Notes under the pieces: generated by a model
What the model was told of the DNA's origin: nothing
The model's input: the letters and a program-made list of their open reading frames with translations, nothing else
Databases searched by the model: none
Source of the DNA: Breviolum minutum Mf 1.05b.01
Lineage: Eukaryota > Sar > Dinophyceae > Suessiales > Symbiodiniaceae
Length of the DNA: 64,000 nucleotides
Assembly (NCBI GenBank): GCA_000507305.1
Contig: DF239737.1
Location: 67,998 to 131,997 of the forward strand
Direction of reading: 5' to 3'
Program-made: the position numbers and the translations under genes
Shown here: piece after piece, positions 37,385-49,500 of the stretch
Position numbering within the stretch: position 1 is the first letter of the stretch
How the letters are laid out: the number at the start of each line of letters is the position of its first letter

Positions 37385-37741
37385 ATGCAGCTGGAGCAGA
37401 TTTTTGAGACTTCATGCACTTCGAGCCGTTCAAGCTGCAGGTGGCAGGCACAGCTGCTTCAGGTAAGTGCTGAGTTAAGTGAACGGCTGCGAGATCCGCA
37501 CTTCGTAGCCATGCGCTGCGACTTGGATGGCTCCGGGGATTTGAATCTGCACGAGCTGCAGCTTGCGGCACGGGTCTTTGGCATCAAACTCGATGGTCCT
37601 CAGCTTCAGCAGCTCGCTGAGCCGCGGATCAGCAAGAAATGCTTTGCGGCCATGGTGGCCGACTTTCAAGGCTCAGAGGGGAAGCGAGCCTTGGGATTTG
37701 GAGATCAAGCTTTCAGAGTTGGGGATTCAGCCATGAGATGA
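37385..37741 (+). CDS. EF-hand-containing exon
   Basis: The frame contains DLDGSGDLNLHE, a complete 12-residue EF-hand loop (Asp1, Asp3, Ser5, Gly6, Leu8, Glu12), flanked by helix-like LRDPHFVAMRC and LQLAARVFGIKL. It is thus a likely Ca2+-binding helix-loop-helix. The segment before about 37470 contains a consensus donor (CAG|GTAAGT at 37462), so the true exon may begin after the AG near 37473. The frame ends at TGA 37739-37741. It may be the last exon of a small calcium-sensor gene, or an upstream part of the SHxWG/ankyrin gene if spliced before the stop. Confidence 0.55.
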   Translation: MQLEQIFETSCTSSRSSCRWQAQLLQVSAELSERLRDPHFVAMRCDLDGSGDLNLHELQLAARVFGIKLDGPQLQQLAEPRISKKCFAAMVADFQGSEGKRALGFGDQAFRVGDSAMR

Positions 37742-38034
37742 TTCTGTTGTAGATGGGATAGTCTTGTAGATGGTGATTAATGGATTGTTAATTGAACGGA
37801 TAGTTTGGTAGTCACCCACATTAGTGGATAGTTCAGTGTGTTGAATGCCTACTAGCTGGAGTGATGGGTACCAAAGTTGGAAGACTAAACCAGTTTCCCA
37901 AGTTCTTGGCAGGGATGATCCCTGCAGATGGCAGTAAGGGGCATTGTTTCCCTACTTTTTGCCCGAAATAGGCAGGTTCTACCGGTGTGGTTTTGAGCGA
38001 TTTCACCTACTTGCATCCTCTTGGTTCATCCCAG

Positions 38035-38181
38035 CCAGCCAGGAACGGTCGCCACGGTTCCGCACTGCTTGCGGGGCATGGCCTTGGGTCAGTTGCACCA
38101 TCTCGACAGCTTGTTCGTCCAGTCTGGCTGGCTGCAGGCCCAGTGCGACACCTTCAACACCGACAACGCCAATGCCATTCT
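38035..38181 (+). CDS. Probable upstream exon of the SHxWG/ankyrin gene
   Basis: After an acceptor ending at 38034, one frame reads ATVPHCLRGMALGQLHHLD then WLQAQCDTFNTDNANAIL, protein-like and cysteine-containing. Donors at 38182 (GA) or 38187 (GT) are possible, with an acceptor at 38275 before WDEPKS. If so, the first ~30 codons of the open frame starting at 38187 are intron. Confidence 0.4.
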
Positions 38182-38186
38182 GAGGG

Positions 38187-39881
38187 GTGAGAGGTTCAAA
38201 CAACGCCCCAATTTGTATCTGCTTGGTGGTTTCAACACGCTTCAAAGATTTTGTTTTGTTCTTCCCCCACCCTAGTTGGGATGAACCCAAGTCGACAAGT
38301 GCTGTATTCTTAGTATGGGCTGAAGCACCAATCAGGTATGCCTTGGACACCTTTGTGGTGACTCCTACTACCAAGCCAGGGAATAGCGCAGCTCGAGATC
38401 AGGATGGTCTGCAATCGATTCCAGCAGCAACTGGAACCTCGTCCTTCTCGGAACTTGTGAACCCATACGGCCTCTACGTCCACTGCTTCGTATCCCACTA
38501 CTGGGGCCATGACTTTAGCAGCACAGTGAAGGCTCTTGCTTTGTGGGCAGATGCGAAGATGACTGAGCAACCGCAGTGTTTGGTGTTTTGGATTTGCTTG
38601 TTCGCGCTAAACCAGCACAATGCGGCTGAAGAGGTGGGAGGAAACCCCAGGGAGGGACCATTCAATGCATCCCTGGCGCAAGCCAGCTGTGGCGCTGTGA
38701 TGGTGGTTGATGAACAGATCAGCCCATTTCGTCGCATTTGGTGTTTGTTTGAGATTTCGCGCTTGAAGGACTTACGGCGGCCGTTTGAATTGATTTCTAC
38801 CATGGGCTCATTGTCTCGGCCTGAAACCTTTCAACAACAAGCTGCAGCTGCTGAGATGATGCAAAACGCGGCCGAAGCTTTGTGGACGGTGTCGGCCACC
38901 TTAGCTGAAAGTTCAATGGCTGCAGACAAGTACCAGATTTGGTCCCAAATTGCCGACAAATGCTGGAGGGATGCGATAGATGCACAGGGCGCCGAACGCT
39001 TCTTCATGCAAGGGATGCGAAAAGGAATTTTGCATAAATATTTCCTGGGCTTCGACTACTACGTTCGTTCGCTTCTTTCCACCAGTGTCCTTCGACTCCT
39101 ACTTGCGAGAAGTGAGTATGCCTTAGCAGCGAAGTGCTGCATTCATGGAGCAGGGTTTGACAAGGAGCAGCTTGCAGAGATTTGTTCAAGTTTCACGAGA
39201 GAAACTCAAAAGAAGGCTTGGCTAAACCAACTTTTGACAACGGCATCAGATGCATCTATGTCACAGCGTCTCTTTGAACATAGTGCTGATGCAGATGCGG
39301 CCAACAACTATGGTAGTACTGCCTTGGTTTTGGCAGCTGGAGCTGGAAAAGAGGCTGTAGCCAAAGTGCTGCTGGAGCATAGGGCGGATGTAGGGAAAGC
39401 AAATCAGCATAATCGCACTGCCTTGATGGCTGCATCTTTTTGTGGCCACCCGGCTCTTGTCAAGCTGCTGTTGGAACATGGTGCTGATGTAAGGGCAGTA
39501 GACCTCAGTGGTCGCACTGCCTTGATGGCGGCTGCTTTTGGCGGCCATGGGACTGTTGTCAAGCTGCTGCTGGAGCATGGCACGCAAGGCACTTGGAACC
39601 AAACAGCTTTCCACAGATTCGGGTTCAATTTTTCCACCTTTGGATCTGCCTCCAAACCACATGGCGCTGATGTCAAGGCAGCAAGCGCTGCTTTGATCTC
39701 TGCTGCTGAGGCTGGACATGAGGCCGTGGCCAAGCTGCTGTTGGAACATGCTGCTGATGTACATGTCAAAGACGGCCGCGGTCGCACTGCCTTGATGTTG
39801 ACCCGTGCTTCTCCGCAACACATGAGGTCGGAGGGCCACAAGGCTGTGGCCAAGCTGCTCTTGGAGCATGGTGCTGGATGA
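38187..39881 (+). CDS. SHxWG (TIR-like) domain fused to ankyrin repeats
   Basis: A 564-codon open frame. Residues about 97-200 hold YVHCFVSHYWGHDF, then CLVFWICLFALNQH, GAVMVVDEQISPF and RIWCLFEISRLKDL. This order (SHxWG, hydrophobic strand with W.C.F..NQH, W-C-L-F-E) defines a TIR-like signalling domain widespread in protists; its chemistry is not something I can establish here. Residues about 367-564 carry at least five ankyrin repeats with TALMAA..GH..VVKLLLEHGADV consensus; the third is interrupted by a ~35-residue insert (GTQGTW...SKPHGADV). The first ~30 codons may be intronic. Ankyrin repeats mediate protein binding, so an intracellular adaptor or immune-like sensor is a reasonable guess. 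Stop at 39879-39881. Confidence 0.75.
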   Translation: MRGSNNAPICICLVVSTRFKDFVLFFPHPSWDEPKSTSAVFLVWAEAPIRYALDTFVVTPTTKPGNSAARDQDGLQSIPAATGTSSFSELVNPYGLYVHCFVSHYWGHDFSSTVKALALWADAKMTEQPQCLVFWICLFALNQHNAAEEVGGNPREGPFNASLAQASCGAVMVVDEQISPFRRIWCLFEISRLKDLRRPFELISTMGSLSRPETFQQQAAAAEMMQNAAEALWTVSATLAESSMAADKYQIWSQIADKCWRDAIDAQGAERFFMQGMRKGILHKYFLGFDYYVRSLLSTSVLRLLLARSEYALAAKCCIHGAGFDKEQLAEICSSFTRETQKKAWLNQLLTTASDASMSQRLFEHSADADAANNYGSTALVLAAGAGKEAVAKVLLEHRADVGKANQHNRTALMAASFCGHPALVKLLLEHGADVRAVDLSGRTALMAAAFGGHGTVVKLLLEHGTQGTWNQTAFHRFGFNFSTFGSASKPHGADVKAASAALISAAEAGHEAVAKLLLEHAADVHVKDGRGRTALMLTRASPQHMRSEGHKAVAKLLLEHGAG

Positions 39882-41242
39882 GTCGGGAGGCTGGCAGATA
39901 CGGCCTTCCATAGCTTGTTGGCAAAGACCCAATGACCTTCATCATCCACGACTGCAGTGGCTCCCATGTGAAAAAAGTTGAGGTTCCATTTGACTGATTG
40001 CAGTGGTTGACAGGGACGCGCCGCTAGCAGCAAGTTGAAGGGGAGAAGTCCCAGCCTGCATGACTGTGTATAGCTGAGCCTCTGAATGTAATATTTCTTT
40101 ATGGAGAAAAGCCTTGTGCCTGTCGAGGCTTTCTCGGGACTTCTACCTCATTAGTAGGACCTGGAAAAAAAGCAGTATGTATCGAAGACGGGTTCGAGAT
40201 TTGTTTTTCGCCATTCTTTTGAGCTTCTCAGCTACGAACAAGAGAGTGATTTGCACTACCAAGACTAGACTTCAGTTTCCCTTGATGTTTCTCAAAAGAA
40301 CTGTTATGCATTGGCTTTCTTGTCATTGGCAAGCCAATTGGCCAAAGCTCCCTTGGCCTATCCCCATCACTGACCCCAACTCACCGCAAGCGTCGCAGGG
40401 GAAGGAGAAGAGGTGGGCAGTTTAAGTTTCCCATGAAACTCGCATGTGGCACACCTGCGTTTTATGATCAAAAAAGTCATTGCCTTGGCTGCGAAACCAC
40501 CCAAAGAATCCCAAAGAATTACATAGTGTAATTACATGTACGTAAGTAAGATCCTGAAGTCCTGGAGCTTGTAATTAGATGACTCATCATCTGGTCCAGA
40601 GTGCTAGACGTGCCTAAATTTCTTTTGATTTTATCCATTCTTTAGTTATATATGTACCGGATATCTCCCAGATTAGCTTGTTCTTATTCAGGATGCGGAG
40701 TGCTACGTTTGGTAAGTGTGATGCAGGTAGGAGGCAGTGTCCACATTTGTGTGCAGGCTCTACCGCTGCCAAAGGCACTGGAAATGGGGCCAGAGCTATG
40801 CCAAGCGCAGTAAGGAAGACTCAGCCATAACTCCTGTCCGTTCACAATAAGTTGTGCACGATGATGATGGTGATGATGAAGCTTGACGATGATGGCTTGC
40901 AAGGCATAAAGCTTATAGTTTTGGCTCAAGCTGACTGGAATGAGTAGGGACATGAACCAGAGAGGACATGCGATTCCCAATCAGAATGTACATGTAAACG
41001 CATAGGCCGTGGTGTAGGTTTGATCATTTGCACCACATATTGTTTATTGGGTATGATACAGGAACCTAACTACTACACAATTTCAATGATTCACATGCAC
41101 TTCATGGATCAAGTGAAGGCTACTCTTCAACCACTATTATGCCATAAAGTGCAAGACTACCAGGCTGTCACACCACAAAAGATCCACTTGAAGCATACCG
41201 CCACATTGGCTGGCATGCTTCAATAATCCCTCGCTGTACAAC
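39882..41242. other. Intergenic spacer
   Basis: AT-rich, with a short imperfect ATG repeat at 40861-40893 and the spliced-leader-like 12-mer at 40919. The open frame 40114-40425 has no domain support. Confidence 0.45.
40919..40930 (+). other. 12-nt match to the 3' end of the dinoflagellate spliced leader
   Basis: TTTTGGCTCAAG equals the last 12 nt of the DinoSL trans-spliced leader. The upstream 9 nt do not match, and no open frame follows closely. It could be a truncated leader relic from a reverse-transcribed mRNA or chance. Confidence 0.3.
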
Positions 41243-43463
41243 ATGTTGGGTAGATCTCTTTTGGCTTTGCTGGCTTTCAGTGCAGTTCTGGCGTTTGTAC
41301 TGCAAGAGCAGTGGGCTGCTACTTGGGTGGCAGTCTCATGTTCGAGGTTAGCTGGCACTAGCTGGCTAATGAAATTAGGTCAATGGTTCATGACATGTGT
41401 ACCCTTGACGTTTGCCAAGATGCATACATAATCTTAAATCCGAATCCTGCAGGTGAAAAAAGGTGGGTACAATTGATGGACAAATCCTGCGCCAGTTTGT
41501 ATGTATGCTAGCCTGCAAAACATAGAGCAACCAGGCAATCATCATCCCAATTCTTTTTTCCTCACGTTTTGTCCATCGGCGATTTCAACTGAGGTGCCAC
41601 CTGTTCAGCCATTGGATGCAAAGGGCTTCAGTGCAGAGCGTACCAGACGGGTTCTGAAGGATTTGGCGGCGTGTGGCCCCAAATACGTGGCCTTGTCATA
41701 ATTGAATCGAGTGATGCTTTACTTTTCACTTCAGGTTAAATTGGTAGAAGATTTTGGAAGATTAGAATGAATTAGAAGATGCTTGCGCTGATTCATCAGT
41801 GTGTCGTAGAAGGTACTTACGAGCAATCTTCTGGCAGTCTTAGGCAATACTAATATGCAGTTTTAGCAACCTCATGACTAGCAACAAAGGATGCCAAGGG
41901 TTGGACATTCCTAGGAGTTATGGGGACAGTCTGAGCACTTCCTTCAATAGAATTAATGGAACTTCCACGAATCTTTAATCATGTCCTGTGATCAGATCAT
42001 AGTTACTTTCAACTGCAGGCTTGTTGGGCGTGGTTCCTAAATCATCACATCTCATTTGTCAGCATTCTGTCTGCCAGGTAGGCTTTCAGTCTAATGAAGT
42101 TTGTGCGGTAGAAGCGCTGTGGCGAGAGATCCTTGGATGCAGCGTCTGGCAATATTGGGTCATATTAGGTGCAATTTTCCATGATCAGAATGAGTATTGA
42201 GGATACATTTTAGGATCAACAAAATTTGGGACCACAAGTACTTCAGCATTGAACTCTTGGATCAAATCTTTTGAGACGAAGCTGCTAAAGCCGAGCCAAG
42301 TCTTTTTTGTTGGCTTGAGTAATTCCATTCTTGCACTTCATGTGGGAAGCATTGAGGTTGTTGTGGTTGTTGTTGCTGGTGGTGGTGGTTATTTTTGATT
42401 GCTATTCTTCGTCTTGTCTTTTTAGGTGTTCCTGTTCTCATTTCAGTTCTCGTTGTTTGTTTACTAGCGGGCTGCTGTAGTGGCAAGAAGATGGCAAGAA
42501 GTTTTTCACAAACATCAACGGAAATCAGGCGATTACTGTAGATACTTTTGGAATATTGCCATGCCGTACATTCCTTTTGGGGTAGATACATCCGTTTCCA
42601 TTGTTTGGAAATTGACCTGGAACCCTATGCAAACAAACCACCCCAACCCTTGCCAGGATCAACCAGACACTATCGGAAGAAGATGCATCAAAGGTTCTTG
42701 TTGATCAGCAATCCGCCTCAGGGCACTACTATCTTGACACTTGGCCGTGGGATGCTTTTGGAGAAGTGATTGTTGCATGGCGTAAGATTGTTCACTGTGT
42801 ATATATATATAAATATGTTACCAACGTACAGGAGTATATCATATAGTTAATTAATATTCTTCTGTTAGTATAGTTGTGTAGAGCATTTTAAGATACTTTT
42901 TAAGGTAGGTATTTTGGCGGAGGGACGTTCATAGCCATCAAGAAGTTCTCAGCTTTCATATGTTGTCACTATGGTGGTGAATGATGGTGCAGCTGTTCGC
43001 AAACTGCGCCTCGCCCCCTTGATGTTGCTTGCCGTGTTTGAGATATACTGCAAAACCTGCAGAGTACAACATTGTATCAAGTTTGATGCATTTCTTAAAG
43101 GTAGTGACTAAACATTGGATATCTTGAATTGATATTTGACTTCGCTTCCAACTGGAAATATTCAAAGGATCTGCGTTTCAACATGAACTTCGGTCTGAGC
43201 ACCGGAGAGTTTTCTCAGCATTTTGATGTTATCGCGATGATGCCGGGCCGAGGATTTTATTGGTGACTCGGCGGCTAGACGACTTTCGCCTGGCCGATGT
43301 TTCCGCACTGTGCTGAATCCACCTTTGAGAAGATGGTCTTGACAATGTAAAATACGATAAATAATGATATAGATGTGATAAGATACACTTTAATTCTATA
43401 AATGTAACAACTTTTAATTGCATGATCACGCAGCTTTGATTTGACAAGTAGCCAAGTCCGCTG

Positions 43464-43529
<66 letters not shown>

Positions 43530-46500
43530 TCTGAGATATCTGACAATAGCAATAGAAGGCAATATAGTTTTCACCTTGGTTCTTCCAGGTGGTCTCACCG
43601 TAACCTACCGCAACTTGACCAACCTCCTGGTGAAGGTGCCAGGTCTTCAAAAGTCGGGGCAGCTTGGCAGCCATGGGGACATTGAAAATCAACTCAGGTG
43701 GGATGGAACAACATTTTGAAGTTGAGATTTTTTGTTTGAAGACCTGTTCTATCAGACATACTGGAGAAATTTTTCTTTTTGTTTTTCTGAGGTCATGGAG
43801 TTTCTGATTTTTTAAAGCCAATACATCCAAATGCCACTGGTGTGGGTTCATACTTGATGCCTCACATCTTCAAACCTTCAAAACAATTTAAAAGACTGCG
43901 GGGCACAAGCGTTTTTTTTTTTGAAATCACCCCTGGCATCCCTGGCAGTCTCACCCCTAACCATACACATGTGCACAGCTTTGTGGATTCATGGATGGCC
44001 TAAGGTGTGCTTTATTGATCTCGTCGCATTTCGATTCAGCCCTGGGATCTCCAGCTGCTTCGGATGCCAACGTCCCTTCGACGACTTGGTTGAAGCGATT
44101 TCTTGGGGAAAAACATCCGAGAGGAAGGACATAACCTGAACTTAAAAACAAAGTAAGTGTATATAAGTGATACGGAATCGAAATGAACAACTATAGCCTG
44201 AGGAGGAGCACACATTCTTTATATTGTAACAGTGCACGAAAGAAAATCTCAGGCTGAGATGGCCATCATGACTGACCTGCTGCGTTTGATGCTTCGTGAT
44301 CCAATGCCCATTGACGTGATCTTTAACTTCAATGGTGGTGAAGACACTGGCCCAACAACAAGTGAAACAGACCACTTCGGGTTGATATCAAGAGTTGGAC
44401 TCCGGTTAGACCATGTCATGTGAAAGGGTGGATAAAGAAAGTAGCAAAAGCGACATGTTGTCGGGAGACTAGGTACACACATGGGTACATATATCGAATC
44501 ATATAGATACGATTGAAGATGCTGAAGAGAGAGAGGTGAACATGGGTGAAACACATTTCCACAGTCCAGAACCTACACCAGCAATCCACAATGGTTTTGT
44601 CGTCTTGGCGTGGTTGAGTCGTGTTGGGTCTGAGCCCCCCATGAGTGGTTGAGGAAATGTTGATGCCTGCAGCTCATGGCAGCTTGGCATTGATTCTGTT
44701 GCAGGATTCAAGTCTTGCATCCCAGTTTAATCTGGATCAATTGCAGGAACCTGAACACTACCAAATATTACGAAACACCAAGGTTTACCAGGGAGCTTCA
44801 TATTTAGATTTATTTGGTCATGATGAGATTCTCCTACTCCCCATGAGGTTGTTGTACTCCTTGGAAGTCCCCTGTAGGATGTCACCAAATTCTTGCAAGG
44901 CTTCGTCACTAGTCATCCCTGGGCAACATCCATATGTGTCCAAGCAGCAGTGTAAGTCAGCTTTCGGATGCTTGAAAATAAACATAGCGGGCAGGGGACC
45001 GGCCGGAAAATGGATAAACATGGACCGTTTGAACCCAGAAGGAACACGTTGAACTCATTGCCATGTTGGTTTACCAGAGAGGAAGTCGTTCTTGCTGATG
45101 TTGATGACTGTAGTGATGATCATGATGCTGATAGTGGTGACGTTGAGAGTGACACTGGCGATATTGGAAGTGCCGGCAGTATACAGCAGTGAGAACGATC
45201 ATGATGATTCATGATGATCATCTCGATGAAGTTGATGATCTCAGGAACAGTCGCCGTAGCTCATAGAAATGCAATGCCTTCAGTTAATTTGTTCACTGCT
45301 GGCTGCAGAGAATGAGCGGCATGTTGTGGTCATTCAGTTGACACCCACCACTGAGAGGCCTTTACAAAAAAAATCATTTCCACCTAAAATCCACTACACA
45401 CACAATGCCGTTAATGATGACATAGCCTTTCCCCAATCTTCATTTCATGACATATCCTGCGGAATCTCGCGCATGAGGCGCCCAAATCAATTTAGAAGCT
45501 GGAGGCCAGATAGCTGCTATCAGCCTTTCGAGTGTGCATGTTTCGGAGTTGTTTCATTAGAACAAGACATTGCAAGGTTTGGAGGTTTTACAACCATGAT
45601 GGGACTATTACTGTAGTTGAAGCATTTAAGTGCAAAAACATAGGTGGATGTTTTGATGAGGTTCTGGTGGTCGCGAACTTCTTTTCCAAGCTGGACCTTC
45701 CAACAGATGGCATCTCAGCTGTGCATTGGCCACATGTTGCCAGTCAATTGGTGTTTTTTTTTGCAGGGTGATCAGGTGTGTGGTGTTTCGGCCGTTTTTA
45801 CGTTGGATACCCTTCTGTTTCGCACCGCCATCATCTGCCGTCAAGAACGGTTGTTTCAATCCGGGCTGAGGATTGCTGAAGCCTACAAAAGTCATGTTAA
45901 ACGCCCATACGGATCATCTATCACTCAGGCAGGGAGCCCCTGAGTCAGGTCTACATAGGGACCACCTGGCAGCAGTATAGCCCTCTATGCACTAGATTCA
46001 CTATATGGATCTATATGATGCATAGATATTTCATGATATTTCTAGATCATCATCCAACAGTCAGTCGAACTTCACCCTCATTTTCTTTACAAATTCTTTC
46101 TTCGATTATTTGCTCATCAGCCAGGCCCTCTTTCACACGGGTCTCATCCCCGGTGAGACGGATTTCCGCATCTACCGGGATTTTGGGAACATTCCTGGAG
46201 CCGACTTTGCAGTCCTCACCAACGGCTGGGTGTACCATACCTGGCGTGATGACCTGGCCCATCTGGATTTCCGCTCGGTGCAGCGTTATGGTGAATCCTG
46301 GCAAGATGATTTATCAGGGGAGGGTCAATGTGGGGGAAAAGACAGGGGTGTTACGGTATGTCACGTCCAATTTCGTGCGACTATTGTCTGGAAGTGTTTG
46401 CAGCATATCATGATCAACCATCCCATCAAACCATGTTGTTGCATGAATTTGACCGCACAGTGTTACGACTTTCAGTCAGTAGTTCCAATATTTTTGATGG

Positions 46501-49500
46501 ATTTTGTGACAGCTATGACGGGCCGGTTCTTGATTCTTGTTCCAATGCCCATGAGTACACAGCACTTTCCCTGGGAACTGCCTGCCCTGCAAAACCCTTC
46601 TGCCAACCACACATACTTTTGATCAGGAGACAGTTCACGAATTCGCACGTGGCATGGCGTCCAAGCTGAAAGCAGGCCTCAGGGCGACAGTAGGGGAGCT
46701 TGTTGCAAGCGGGTAGCATATGGCCCTGCGTCATCCTGTAGTAGCGGATGTTACGAAGGCCATAATATGCCATCATATAAGAATCACAAGTACATACATC
46801 TTACAACAAAATTGGAAAACCAACAGATGGGAGCCTTTTTCCACATATATGAGTGAATCTTCGTCCTCACATTTTTTCTATTGTGTGATTTCCAACCTTT
46901 CCAATCTGCAGTTGCACCATATTGCAACCACCTTCACGATGAATCCTATCCCCTGGGTTCTTCTGGCAGATGCCAGGTCGTCCATCCGGAGCCGAAGTCA
47001 CGGACGCTGCGGTATTTTTTGATGTGGGTGGTCTCCTTTTTGTGGCACCTTGGATGCAGAAAACGAGTGGCGCCCTGAGCTTTGAAAGATTTTTGACAGA
47101 TTGTAGACAAATTCATGATAAATTATGGTAAATCCACTTTTTGAAACTTTTTGACACTCTGTATCATGGTAGAGGATAGCTGGGAATGCCATAAGTATCA
47201 TCAAAAGGTTGGGCAAAAAGGTTGGGCGAGTGAATGGGACTGATGGATCTTAAGATCATTGGATTTGAAGGGTTGAGCTTTCGACGCTTTCGAGGCGTTC
47301 AAGGCAGATCAAGGCATGACATCAAAGTGTTGTTGTGCCTAAGGAATATGCAGCCTCGACAGCGCAGCAGTTGCATATTGCCACAAGTTTGGTAATCCTC
47401 ACTGCTCTGCTGCTGAGTGGTGGTTTTGGAGTTCTCGCTGCTGCCATGACACTTGGCTCCATCATGGAAAGACGTGATCCAAATTTGAGACTTCTAAGGC
47501 CGCTACGAAGTGGTGCTGTATGCCTTTTAAACATCTTGCTGATGATCAAAATTATGCTGTGTTGGAAATGTGCCCCCGCCTGCCGTAGTGTTTTTCAGGG
47601 AAACTCTAGCAGATATCTGGTTTATGGATGAAGATAGCCTGAGATAGAAATCCAATATTTTTCCCAAAGTCGATCCAAGCAAGTCCTATTCCTCTCAGAT
47701 GCATAAGCTCCCTGGAGCTTCCAATTTTGCAGGGTGGCTCAAATCACAATCATCATTCATGAGCTATCAAAACATCTTGTGTTTGATATTACTCGTACTT
47801 ATTTCTTTAAGATGTATCCATTCCATCTTACTATGAACTCCTACCCTGACCTTCAGAGGTTTTGACACAGGATTCAGAACATGCTTCCAATAGCTGCACC
47901 ACCTGAGGAAGCTCTTGCTGTGTGCGGTGATGTCGTTGTTGTCCTCTGTGCTTTCTGGTGCCTGTATTGCTTATACACCTGCTGCCATGGTGGCAGCAGG
48001 GCACCCAGAGACTTGGCAAAACATGAAACAAATTAGGCTCAAACATGACTGATTGATGCTTCAATGCGGGTGAAATCCACACCAAGAACTCTTAGTATCC
48101 AATATCCAACATTGTCAATGGTCAAACTGACAAGTCCTTTTGGAATCTCAAGGATATGATTCAAGATATTTGACAGTACATTACCATAGAATTGTTGACT
48201 CTGCCATGGTGTTGGATATCGACAGCTACATTCGCAACTTTCAGGTCCTACCTTTCCTTCAACCTTTTCACTCCCCAGGAGCTAGCGCCCTTTCTTTTTG
48301 GACCACCTGCCCTCATGTCCTTCTTGGGATGCTTGGTTTTGAGCAGCCAGTGAGCCAGGGAAGTCGCTGGTATTAGATGGGCCTCACCAAGTCTGCCTGT
48401 TAAAAAAAGCTGAACCTCCAACTTGATGTTTTGCTATACCAGGCAAGGCTGGGGAAGACATGTTTGCTAAATATCCTGCACGTCTAAGGATGTTTTCACT
48501 CTTTGGGTATCTATGAGGTGGAGAAAGGCTCTATCGCATTAGCAGCTGCAATTTGTTTAGCTTCTTGGCTGCCTTTTTGCTGCGCAGACTTCTATACTTG
48601 TAGCACTTCTGCTGCTGCAATAAAATCAATACCGCTGCAGCGTTTTTATTTCCCACCATTTCCTGTGTGCCTTGTTGTAGTGGGTCTCTGTGATTGTCCA
48701 TTTTTCCAAACAAAACGCTGGATGCCATCGACATCCCTAGGCTTTATCTGCAAGTCCCATCACAGTGATGGCGTCTTATCTTTTCTTGATTTGGTCCCTC
48801 ATACCAGTGCTGGCTGTGACCATGGCATCAGTGGTGCCTATCATATCAGCTCCTCTGGTGGTGGGATCCTACATCTTACCCTGGATGTTGTATGTCCAAA
48901 TGTGTCTGGTCTAAAGGGCAGGGATTGTGCTCCAAATTTTCAGGGGGAACAGTCGAGCCTAGGTTTCATATGTGGTTAAGAATTGACGTTGATACGGCTT
49001 TTTGATATTGTATGCTGTACATTGTATACTACTACTTTCATAATATATGTATCATCTATATTATGACATTGTGGTGTACATCAAATTCAAGGGTGCAATT
49101 TAGGGACATGTGACCGTCTTCCCTGTTTCTCCGTTTGATGACATTTCATTGCCCCCTCGGTGTGTGATTACACGAGGTTAGTTTTGGGCTTGGACTTCTT
49201 ATCGCCACTGACCTTCCGGAGTGGTACCACCATTCCCGGAGACGTGGTCGTTGGAGGTTTTTATGGCTTGATGAGACTTGGTAGTGCAGTTGGGTGATGG
49301 TGGGTCCAATGATCATTTGGTAATGTCACAAGGGGGATTAATAACCCTCCCCCAACTAGTGCGCCTCTTGGTTGCAGTTGGTCACTTTTTTGGGTATTGG
49401 TGTAATTCTCTCCCCTAGTTACTAGGGGTATGCAACAAATACCACCAAATTAGAGCCATGCATTTTGAAATTGGCAAATATCCCCCTTCTGGAAGGTGAG

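Noticed and set aside
39261-39932. 223-codon minus-strand open frame
   Set aside because: Antisense shadow of the regular ankyrin repeats; its own repeats are the complement of that periodicity.
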